Assembly (NCBI GenBank): GCA_964453575.1
Contig: CAYVRW010000120.1
Location: forward strand, 1-5,648
Direction: 5' to 3'
Length of the DNA: 5,648 nucleotides
Origin: JABDBK01 sp964453575
Lineage (GTDB): Bacteria; Pseudomonadota; Gammaproteobacteria; DSM-16500
The notes below the pieces were generated by a model. The model had not been told where the DNA came from and made no database searches. It saw nothing but the letters and a program-made list of their open reading frames with translations. Of the stretch, positions 1 through 5,648 are shown piece after piece (position 1 is the stretch's first letter; each line of letters opens with the position of its first letter). Position numbers and translations under genes: made by a program.

Positions 1-91
1 CATTTGCCAATACACCACTGGCAGCATTCACCGTTAAGGTGGCATCTTCTGCCACTGCTCCGACATCAGCGACCGCAATCGGTGCATCATT
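1..91 (-). repeat. Start of a second, different Ig/VCBS-like repeat type (partial)
   Basis: After the last 128-residue unit the sequence keeps the NDAP junction but changes to NDAPIAVADVGAVAED, TLTVNAASGVLAN. This is the opening of the widespread VCBS/cadherin-like repeat, whose next residues are normally D and a short acidic stretch. The stalk therefore changes repeat class here and continues beyond the window. Confidence 0.7.
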
Positions 92-621
92 CACCGCACT
101 TACGGTAATGGTACTCGTATCCGTATCCAATAATGCACCACCAGAACCCGTATTACCTTCGTCATCGGTCACCATCGTCAAGGTGACATTACCGTTCATG
201 TTGGCAGTTGGCGTAAAGACAGGTTTGGAAGCTCCCGCTAAGAAGGAGTTAATACTTGCCATTGTACCTGCTAATGATATTGAGTTACTTCCTGAGCCTG
301 TCACCGTCACACCACCTCCGGTGGTTGCCGATAACGTACCGGAATCGACAGATAATACTACTTTGACGGCACCGGATGCCGCATCCACATCCGCAATGGA
401 TAATCCGGCTAAAGCTAACGCCGTATCTTCATTCACACTGAAACTTGCCGGCAAGGTATTGACCGGTGCATCATTCACCGCACTCACTGTGATTGTGCTT
501 GTATCCGTATCGGATAACGCACCACCGGAACCCGTATTGCCTTGGTCATTCGTCACCATCGTCAAGGTGACACTGCCATTCATGTTGGCTATGGGTGAAA
601 AAATAGGTTTCGATGCTCCGG
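1..621 (-). CDS. Continuation of the giant adhesin past the assembly gap (3' partial)
   Basis: This is the same gene as the block right of the gap, open on the minus strand to the window edge. Reading inward from 619 it gives the C-terminal half of one 128-residue Ig-like repeat (GASKPIFSPIANMNGS onward). A full repeat follows at 475-92, then the start of a different repeat at 91 (NDAPIAVADV...VAEDATLTV...SGVLAN). Codons here sit one position off the phase used right of the gap, because the 100 Ns are a placeholder of the wrong length. A true gap of 2 mod 3 bases, such as 170, restores one frame. No stop codon is present, so the C-terminus and any type I secretion signal lie outside the window. 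Confidence 0.85.
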
Positions 622-1557
622 NNNNNNNNNNNNNNNNNNNNNNNNNNNNNNNNNNNNNNNNNNNNNNNNNNNNNNNNNNNNNNNNNNNNNNNNNNNNNNN
701 NNNNNNNNNNNNNNNNNNNNNGCTAAAGCTAACGTCGTATCTTCATTCACACTAAAACTTGCTGGTAAAGTATTGATGGGCGCATCGTTCACCGCACTCA
801 CTGTGATTGTGCTTGTATCCGTATCGGATAATGCACCACCGGAACCGGTGTTACCTTGGTCATTCGTGACCATCGTTAACGTGACACTGCCATTCATGTT
901 GGCTATGGGTGAAAAAATAGGTTTCGATGCTCCGGCTAAGAAAGTATTGATATTTGCCATGGTGCCGGTTAATACGATGGAGTTACTGCCGGAGCCTGTC
1001 ACCGTCACACTACCACCGGTGGTTGCCGATAACGTGCCGGAATCGACAGATAAAGTCACGGTAATAGCACCGGATGCTGCATCCACATCGGCAATCGATA
1101 ATCCAGCTAAAGCTAACGTCGTATCTTCATTCACACTAAAACTTGCTGGTAAAGTATTGACTGGCGCATCGTTCACGGCATTGACGGTAATGGTGCTGGT
1201 ATCTGTATCCGTTAATGCACCACCAGAACCGGTGTTACCCAGGTCATCCGTCACCATCGTTAAGGTAACACTACCATTCATGTTGGCAATTGGTGTAAAG
1301 AGAGGTTTTGACGCCCCCGCTAAGAAAGCATTAATATTTGCCATTGTACCTGATAATGCTACTGAATTAGTTCCTGATCCCGCCACCGTTACACCACCAC
1401 TGGTCGTTGCAGATAACGTGCCGGAATCAACCGATAAGGTTACTTTTATAGCACCAGACCCAGCATCCACATCGGCAATCGACAATCCTGCTAAGGCTAA
1501 TGTCGTATCTTCATTCGTGCTAAAACTTGCCGGCAAAGTATTAACCGGCGCATCGTT
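92..1557 (-). repeat. Array of 384-bp (128-residue) Ig/cadherin-like repeats
   Basis: Each unit starts at NDAP(V/I)NTLPASFS and runs through NEDTTLALAGLSIADVDA, LSVDSGTLSATT, GTMANIN, FLAGASKP, NMNGSVTLTMVT and GNTGSGGAL to DTDTSTITV. R1 is 1557-1174 and R2 is 1173-790. R3 starts at 789, is cut by the N gap and resumes to 476. R4 is 475-92. The gctaaagct landmark recurs at 722, 1106 and 1490 (as gctaaggct), giving an exact 384-bp period. R2 and R3 are nearly identical at DNA level where both are present. R4 is more diverged, with substitutions such as NEDTALAL and ANMNGNV. Such arrays form the stalk of large adhesins. Confidence 0.9.
622..721. other. Assembly gap (100 Ns, placeholder length)
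   Basis: There are exactly 100 Ns, the conventional unknown-length gap. The 55 bases left of it (567-621) are identical to 881-935, and the 55 bases right of it (722-776) are identical to 1106-1160. The base beyond differs in each case. The equivalent stretch inside R2 is 936-1105, which is 170 bp. A 170-bp gap would restore both the 384-bp period and the reading frame. Confidence 0.95.
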
Positions 1558-4017
1558 TACCGCCGACACATTAATTGTTACGGAGTCTGAATCTGTTAAT
1601 CCATTCGCATCCGTTGATAAAACAGTTAAGGAATCTGTGCCATTAAAATTAGCATTGGGAGTATAAGATAAATTAGTAAGCGCAGAATTGATTTGTAATT
1701 TTGTACCGGATAATGTCAAACTTGATGTACCATCCCCTGATACGACAACATTACCCGGAAAAGGCGTATTTAACACCCCATTAGAAACAGTTAATTTTAC
1801 AGTTGCTAAATTATCCTCTGCATCCGCAACAGAAATACCTTTAATAGATAAAGATGTATCTTCAGCAACTAGCTGAGCACCTGGTACAGTATTTATAGGT
1901 GCTGTATTAACATCAGAACCATTGACCGTAATAACACCTGCACTCGCCGTTATCGTCGTTCCTGTTACATTAGGAAGATCAAGCAATATATCCGAACTAT
2001 TTGTGACACCACTTGCAGAACCTTGAATAAAAATGAATGTATGATTGACACCACTGATAGTAGCATTAAAAAATAAGGTTACGCCCGAGGAACTACCAAA
2101 ATTATTACTCTGTAAATATTGAACTGCAGCTGCAACATCTTGCAAAGAAGTTAACGAAACAGGCAACGCAAAAATATTAGCATCATCGAATTGCACAAGA
2201 CCGTTGGAGATGGTATGAGATTTTACCGTAGCGCTCGTATTTAACGTGAGGGTAGAATCAGTGCCATCTGTTCCTGCTGTGGCTGCTGCAACCGTTAACG
2301 TCATGTTCGATGAACCAATTTTTTCTCCAGGAACAAAATCTTGGATAATATCGAATCCACTAACATATCCACGACCAGAAACCGTCGTATCAGAAGCTCC
2401 TAACAAAGTAATAGGATTATCGCCTGCCGCAACATTAAATTGATCCGCACCAAGACCACCGTACATAATGTCAACACCGGCATTACTATTAATAGTATTG
2501 GTTCCTGAAGAATCCACAAAAGTGTCTCGTGTCGCGCCCACTACCGTCACTTGTCCAGACGATGCAGAAATAGTGGTAGCATTTACGTAGGTTAAATCAA
2601 TCAAAACGTCTGCGGTATTATCGGCACCGGCAACAGTGCCTTGAATAAACATAAAAGTGTGAGCATCCCCATTGATTGTTGCATTAAATACAACGGTTGC
2701 ACCCGTAGAACCAAGATTATTATTTTGTAAATACTGAACGGCAGCAGCTACGTCAGACATGTTACGTAAAGTAACTCCTGTAGCAAAAGTATTTACATCA
2801 TCGAATGTTATGACGCCATTCGTAATAGCATGTGATCTTACGGCTGCCCCTGAATTTAATTGTAAAGTAGAGTCAGTGCCATTGGTGCTAGCCGTATTAG
2901 CTGCTACCGTTAAGGTCATACCAGAACCCACAATTTTTTCACCCGTGCCCGCACTTACTCCCGGTTGAAAATCTACAATCTGATCATAGCCACTAATAGT
3001 ACCTGCTGTTCCCGACCCAGCGATGGTAAGAGTACTATCAAAAGGCGCAAAGTTAAATTGATCCGTTCCAGCCCCACCTATTAAAATATCCGCACCAGCA
3101 TTACCTGTAATGGTATCGATATCACCTGAACCGGTGAGAGTATCTGCACCCGCTGTTCCTGTGATGGTGCTTAATAAGAATTCATATGTCATATGATTTA
3201 CGGATACAGTCATTGCAGAATCAATGTTACCTATGGATGCTTCGAGAATGTAATTGCCGCCCAAATAAGATGCCCCTGTTGCGTCAACTGAAGCCGCTAC
3301 ATCAGCACTCGTCATCGCAGCGATTTTTTCAATAAATTGCTCACCTACACTACCTTTTGCAACATCGCAACCATAAAGCAAAATATCGCCTTCTGCTGTG
3401 AGCGATTGCCCTATGACTGCAAATTCAGTTTGATATTGCGCAAGATCATTTGATGAATAGGTTTTTCCTCCTAATATTAAATCGCCTTCACTACCATGAC
3501 TAATGACGTGAATGGCATCGACATTACTTTGTGTGGCTAGATATTCACTCATTTGCACAATAGCATCTTGTGTTCCATCAATAATAACAACATGAGCATT
3601 TGGACTTACATTGCTAATGAGATCTAAATAATCAACGACAGCCGTATCCACAAAAATGACTTCGTTTTTATTTGTTGTTGAAGTGTCGGAATGACCATCA
3701 ATGAAATGCGTTAAATCAACCACGGAAACTTCTGTCAATCCTTGACTATCTACTTTAAATCCATACCATGTTACTGCGGCATCTGATGCTAGATGGGATT
3801 GCCACCCTGCAAACGTATTAGCATAATCGTCACGTAAACTTTCTGAATTTAAATTTTGATTTCCTAATTCCATATTGGCATTATCACCAGGAGAAATAAT
3901 TCTAACGGCTGATAGAGGTGTTTTTTCTGCACTGATAATAGAATCGATTTGTTGTGTGGCATCATTATTTTTTAAATCTAAAAAATGCACTTCTGCATCA
4001 GGTGAAATACCTTTCAT
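722..4017 (-). CDS. Giant RTX/Ig-repeat surface adhesin with duplicated DUF4347 domain (main body)
   Basis: This is the main body of a large repetitive secreted protein, probably a type I-exported adhesin. Residues are counted from Met at 4017. Residues 1-108 are a degenerate first DUF4347 copy and 118-280 a canonical second copy (HVISHG with His174; LLYGC with Cys217). Residues 287-322 are four RTX nonapeptides. About 309-495 and 514-701 are two copies of an RTX-associated module (GADQFN, DFxPGEKI, AAVQYLQ, HTFxFIQG). Residues 702-820 are a divergent cadherin/Ig-like repeat, and from 821 on there are 128-residue repeats starting NDAPVNTLPASFS. The Met at 4017 is only the first ATG in this frame. 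It has no Shine-Dalgarno sequence, and homology continues upstream (RLANNADV) to the frameshift at 4051-4054. The frame is otherwise open up to the N gap. The product is inferred to sit on or outside the outer membrane; ligand unknown. Confidence 0.85.
1915..3093 (-). repeat. Two tandem copies of a ~205-residue RTX-associated module
   Basis: Copy A (3093-2533) and copy B (2478-1915) share an ordered set of motifs. These are GxDQFN, a hydrophobic linker, DFxPG...EKI, MTLTVAA, GTDSTL, a stretch ending in FDD, DVAAAVQYLQ, FNATI, HTFxFIQG, a DxLxDL strand, and a Ser/Thr-rich end before VTV. The FIQGT...ADVLIDL part resembles the terminal module often found in RTX proteins just before the secretion signal. 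Here the module is duplicated and lies in the first third of the protein. The start-to-start period is about 615 bp, and the copies are clearly diverged. Confidence 0.75.
3052..3159 (-). repeat. Four RTX calcium-binding nonapeptides
   Basis: Four consecutive nine-residue units are visible: GTAGADTLT, GSGDIDTIT, GNAGADILI and GGAGTDQFN. They fit the GGxGxDxUx pattern of RTX beta-roll repeats, which bind calcium after type I export. A weaker pair (SNAGVDIMY, GGLGADQFN) recurs about 205 codons further on, at the start of the second RTX-associated module. The block is short compared with RTX toxins and lies directly behind the DUF4347 domain. Confidence 0.8.
3178..3666 (-). other. DUF4347 copy 2: canonical caspase-fold domain
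   Basis: The domain opens with NEVIFVDTAVVDY and continues with HVVIIDGTQDAIVQM, the motif HVISHGSEG, then ILLYGCDVAKG and FIEKIAAMTSADVAAS, and ends near HMTYEF. This is the usual DUF4347 order. The family is found near the N-terminus of giant repetitive secreted proteins and resembles clan CD (caspase/gingipain-like) peptidases. The candidate His/Cys pair is His174 (codon 3496-3498) and Cys217 (codon 3367-3369). Peptidase activity for this family is inferred from the motif pattern, not shown here. Confidence 0.8.
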
Positions 4018-4058
4018 GACATCAGCATTATTCGCTAACCTTGCATCGATAAAACTAA
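3694..4058 (-). other. DUF4347 copy 1: degenerate caspase-fold domain
   Basis: This segment runs from VFIDARL (after frame repair) to about HFIDG. It aligns along its length with the second copy: SPDAEVHFLD against SPNAHVVIID, VRIISPG against IHVISHG, and VTWYGF against ILLYGC. The His position carries Pro (codon 3889-3891) and the Cys position carries Phe (codon 3757-3759). If DUF4347 works as a clan CD-like His/Cys protein, this copy cannot be catalytic and may be structural. The domain call rests on pattern recognition and internal homology. Confidence 0.7.
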
Positions 4059-4379
4059 TTCTCTGTTACTAGGTTTAAATGCATGAAACTCTAAAAGCCT
4101 GTCTGTATTGCTGGCTTTACTAGTCACATCAGTACTTGTTTTTTGTATTTCGGTATAAGCCATTTCATCGGGGTTTAGGGTTTTTTCAATGGGTTGGACG
4201 GGGTGTTGCGGTTTTGGTACAGCTTGTAATACTTCGTGGGCGGTGGCTTCATTCGTTCCTGTGACAGCTGCATCGCCAGGTGGAGGCACAAGCGTGGCAT
4301 CAAACAACATGCGTTGTTCAAGTGCTTGTTTTAATGAAGAATACTTATTTTTTCTCGGAATCTTTACTGCCCTTTTCAC
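4035..4379 (-). pseudogene. N-terminal fragment of giant LEPR-motif adhesin, cut off by a frameshift
   Basis: This is the N-terminal piece of a very large type I-secreted surface protein, separated from the rest by a 1-nt frameshift. From the GTG start it begins with a basic stretch (MKRAVKIPRKNK) followed by LEQRMLFDA at about residues 20-28. That is a variant (Q for P) of the LEPRxLF/LEPRMLFD motif that opens many giant repetitive secreted proteins. A Pro/Thr/Glu-rich linker of about 70 residues follows, then SNREL at the start of a DUF4347 domain, where the frame runs into a stop at 4035-4037. I chose GTG 4379 because AAGGGG (4387-4392 on the minus strand) lies 7 nt upstream. An in-frame ATG at 4400 adds 7 residues but has only a weak AGG. 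No classical signal peptide is visible, as expected for type I secretion. The piece is not a stand-alone gene. Confidence 0.75.
4051..4054 (-). other. Apparent 1-nt deletion (frameshift) in the adhesin gene
   Basis: In the coding sense the sequence reads gaa tta gtt tta tcg atg caa ggt tag. Adding one T to the T4 run gives gaa tta gtt ttt atc gat gca agg, which encodes ELVFIDARLANN. This matches the usual opening of DUF4347 domains and parallels NEVIFVDTAV at the start of the second copy. The two frames therefore belong to one gene. The site is not a canonical X XXY YYZ slippery heptamer, and the run of four is short for a phase-variable tract. A sequencing or consensus error, or a recent real mutation, is more likely than programmed frameshifting. 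Confidence 0.8.
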
Positions 4380-4386
4380 AGCTCCA

Positions 4387-4392
4387 CCCCTT
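4387..4392 (-). promoter_or_regulatory. Shine-Dalgarno site deciding the adhesin start
   Basis: AAGGGG on the minus strand, followed by TGGAG, ends 7 nt before GTG 4379. The upstream in-frame ATG (4400) has only AGG, 8 nt away. The site lies inside the codons that would be translated from that ATG, so the two starts compete. Confidence 0.5.
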
Positions 4393-4409
4393 TTTAGCAT
4401 TTCACAAAC

Positions 4410-4427
4410 CTATAATAAAAATTATAG
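4410..4427. repeat. Perfect 18-bp palindrome overlapping the adhesin -10 box
   Basis: The site has 7-bp arms, CTATAAT and ATTATAG, around an AAAA centre. It carries a TATAAT on both strands, and the minus-strand one is the candidate -10 box of the adhesin. It could be an operator or simply AT-rich chance. Confidence 0.4.
4421..4426 (-). promoter_or_regulatory. Candidate -10 box for the adhesin gene
   Basis: A perfect TATAAT reads on the minus strand, about 40 nt upstream of the GTG start at 4379. No convincing -35 box lies 16-18 nt further upstream. A transcript starting near 4414 would give a leader of about 35 nt to GTG 4379 but only about 14 nt to ATG 4400, which mildly favours the GTG start. 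In sequence this AT-rich the match could be chance. Confidence 0.35.
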
Positions 4428-4534
4428 CCTATATTTGAAAAAGGTGGGTTTAACTAAAAAAATATATTTATTTAAAAAACAATAGGTTAGTAAAAAATAA
4501 AAAACTTGAGGAATCATAGGAGTTAGTGATAATC

Positions 4535-4563
4535 TTGAATCGATTAATATCATGTAATATCAT
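4535..4563 (+). promoter_or_regulatory. Candidate sigma-70 promoter for the TolC-family gene
   Basis: TTGAAT (4535-4540) and TATCAT (4558-4563) are separated by 17 nt. They match 4/6 and 5/6 of the consensus boxes. Transcription would start near 4570, leaving a leader of about 65 nt. The second unit of a 10-bp tandem repeat covers the -10 box. TTGCAC at 4571 is a weaker alternative -35 with no good partner. Confidence 0.35.
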
Positions 4564-4564
4564 G
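4545..4564 (+). repeat. Perfect 10-bp tandem repeat over the TolC-family promoter
   Basis: TAATATCATG occurs twice, directly adjacent, at 4545-4554 and 4555-4564. The one-helical-turn spacing and the overlap with the candidate -10 box would suit a regulator binding one face of the DNA. This is inferred from position only; no regulator family is recognised. Confidence 0.5.
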
Positions 4565-4622
4565 GGAAATTTGCACTCTTTTCAATAAGATAGATTAGTA
4601 ATACTATTGAGTGTGCAGAAAA

Positions 4623-4627
4623 AAGGA
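4623..4627 (+). promoter_or_regulatory. Shine-Dalgarno site of the TolC-family gene
   Basis: AAGGA lies 6 nt before GTG 4634 and 12 nt before the in-frame ATG 4640. The spacing favours the GTG, giving a protein that begins MPMLKK. Confidence 0.55.
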
Positions 4628-4633
4628 TTTTGT

Positions 4634-5648
4634 GTGCCTATGCTAAAAAAATTGCTCATTATAGGCTTAACTATTTTCATGACGGCCTGTAGCATTCATC
4701 CAAAATCCATGACTATGCAAGAACGTTATAATCTTGCCACCCAAAGTATTCATCATTTGTTTTCCCAGCAATCTAACGAAGTTATTACCATTGATTACTA
4801 CGAAGCTTTGGCCAGAAGTGTCAAATGCAATTTGGATTATCGCCTTAAACTCGTCAACATTGCGTTGCAAGCAGGACAACTCGATGTTGCTGTATTTACC
4901 ATGTTCCCAGCATTAAACACTTCAGGCACCCTTTATACTCGAAGTAATGATTATTCCGTTTCAGGTATTACAGCTCAGGGGATAACGACAGGTCTTTCAA
5001 GCTCTACGCCACGTACATTGCTCACTGCACGTAACGCGATTAGTTGGAATTTATTAGATTTTGGCATGGGTTATGTCAAAGCAAAACAACAATACAATCG
5101 ATTATTGATTGCAGAAGAAGAAACACGTCAACAATTACAAGAGTTAGCACAAGATGTCCTTGTTGCTTATTGGGTCGCCTACAGTGCCCAAGAATTATTG
5201 AAAGAAACAGCTGAATTTCAAGCTCTTTTAATACGCTCAAAAAAAATATTAGATAAAGCTGTCTTGGATAAAACAGTGCCCCAAGAAAATTTATTAAATT
5301 ATCAAGGAGCTATTTTAGACGGTGATCGGAAATTAATTCAATTACAATATAAATATCAGAAAGCAATGCAAGATTTAAAACATTTACTTTTCATCCCCGT
5401 TGATCAAAAAATTTATTTAGCAAAACCACCTGAAACACTTTTCCAAACACAAGATTTAAGCAAGCTCGATCTTGCTAAATTAGATATTGTCACATTGGTG
5501 AATCATCCAAAATTACAAGGACAACACTATCAAGAACGCATTGCAGAATACGGTTTGAGTGCAGTGTTATTACAAGCACTACCAGGTATCACTTTAAATT
5601 ATGGTTGGAATTATGATAGTAATAAATTCTTATTAAATAACAAGTGGA
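4634..5648 (+). CDS. TolC-family outer membrane factor, lipoprotein (3' partial)
   Basis: This is an outer-membrane channel component of a type I secretion or efflux system. It begins with a short lipoprotein signal peptide (two Lys, a hydrophobic core, then FMTAC), so Cys19 is the predicted lipidated residue. About 50 residues follow before an amphipathic helix (YYEALARSVKCNLDYRLK). Further features are a Ser/Thr-rich loop, SWNLLDFGMGYVKAKQQYNR, and long helices (QQLQELAQDVLVAYWVAY). The WNLLDFG signature with alternating long helices and short strands is typical of TolC-family (OEP) proteins. About 338 of the usual 450-500 residues are present. I prefer GTG 4634 because AAGGA lies 6 nt upstream; ATG 4640 is the alternative. 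The gene diverges from the adhesin, so it is probably its exporter channel, with the fusion protein and ABC transporter perhaps beyond the edge. An efflux role cannot be excluded. Confidence 0.88.
   Translation, partial: MPMLKKLLIIGLTIFMTACSIHPKSMTMQERYNLATQSIHHLFSQQSNEVITIDYYEALARSVKCNLDYRLKLVNIALQAGQLDVAVFTMFPALNTSGTLYTRSNDYSVSGITAQGITTGLSSSTPRTLLTARNAISWNLLDFGMGYVKAKQQYNRLLIAEEETRQQLQELAQDVLVAYWVAYSAQELLKETAEFQALLIRSKKILDKAVLDKTVPQENLLNYQGAILDGDRKLIQLQYKYQKAMQDLKHLLFIPVDQKIYLAKPPETLFQTQDLSKLDLAKLDIVTLVNHPKLQGQHYQERIAEYGLSAVLLQALPGITLNYGWNYDSNKFLLNNKW

Larger units (their letters stand above)
4401..4633. other. AT-rich divergent intergenic region
   Basis: This spacer separates the divergent adhesin and TolC-family genes and contains no credible ORF. 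From the left it holds the palindrome with TATAAT, a strongly AT-rich segment (4451-4504) with several A-tracts, a candidate plus-strand promoter overlapping a 10-bp tandem repeat, a small palindrome (4596-4606) and the TolC-family ribosome binding site. No RNA gene or terminator is apparent. Confidence 0.7.

Noticed and set aside
589..621. Apparent stop of the adhesin just left of the gap (ending near 589)
   Set aside because: It arises only from carrying the reading phase through a 100-N placeholder. In the correct phase the repeat continues without a stop to position 1.
39..1666. Long plus-strand ORFs opposite the repeat array (39-755 and 773-1666)
   Set aside because: They are antisense to the Ig-repeat coding sequence and repeat with the same 384-bp period. 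Their openness follows from the codon makeup of the repeats. The minus-strand reading has clear domains and the plus-strand reading has none.
1688..2968. Short plus-strand ORFs at 1688-1876, 2246-2443 and 2759-2968
   Set aside because: They lie antisense to the well-supported RTX module region and resemble no recognisable protein.
4051..4057. Programmed -1 ribosomal frameshift at the adhesin break
   Set aside because: The coding sequence A GTT TTA does not fit the X XXY YYZ rule, and re-pairing at GTT to AGT would be poor. No obvious stimulatory hairpin was seen.
4245..4275. LapG-type di-alanine cleavage site (GDAAV) in the N-terminal fragment
   Set aside because: It lacks the usual TAAG/PAAG form, and no retention module is recognisable around it. 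Ala pairs are common in LEPR-motif N-termini.
3875..4485. Plus-strand ORFs at 3875-4072 and 4189-4485
   Set aside because: They lie opposite the DUF4347 and LEPR segments. The second is rich in Cys and Gly only because it mirrors the Pro/Thr-rich linker.
4451..4504. Phased A-tracts indicating intrinsic DNA bending
   Set aside because: The A-tracts are spaced about 18 bp apart rather than near 10.5 or 21 bp, so the phasing is not convincing. The stretch is simply AT-rich.
4667..4916. Short ORFs inside the TolC-family gene on both strands
   Set aside because: They overlap the signal peptide and first helices of a convincing TolC-family reading frame in other frames.

Overview
The window is an AT-rich stretch of a Gram-negative genome. 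An outer-membrane factor of the TolC family with a lipobox, divergent from a giant repetitive surface protein, points to a gammaproteobacterium. A Legionellales-like low-GC lineage is possible but is only a guess. A run of exactly 100 Ns shows that this is a draft assembly, probably scaffolded from short reads.

Layout, read along the minus strand from right to left. The giant protein starts near 4379-4400 with a basic N-terminus and an LEPR-type motif (LEQRMLFDA). It continues into two DUF4347 (caspase-fold) domains, then a short block of RTX nonapeptides and two copies of a roughly 205-residue RTX-associated module. After one divergent cadherin/Ig-like repeat comes an array of 128-residue (384 bp) Ig-like repeats, interrupted by the N gap at 622-721. 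At the left edge a different repeat type of the VLAN(D) class begins, and the gene runs off the window. The gene is split by an apparent 1-nt deletion at an A4 run (T4 in the coding sense, 4051-4054). Restoring one base fuses the LEPR fragment to the first DUF4347 domain without a break in homology.

On the plus strand, from 4634 to the right edge, lies the 5' part of a TolC-family outer-membrane lipoprotein. The 233-255 bp between the two start codons is very AT-rich. It holds candidate promoters, a perfect 10-bp tandem repeat and two small palindromes.

Together this looks like a type I secretion locus: a large RTX/Ig-repeat adhesin transcribed away from the outer-membrane channel that probably exports it. 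The membrane-fusion protein and ABC transporter would be expected beyond the right edge; that is inference. The most interesting features are the active-looking caspase-fold domain preceded by a duplicate that has lost both catalytic residues, the frameshift inside that duplicate, RTX modules in an N-terminal position, and a gap whose missing sequence can be predicted from its flanks.
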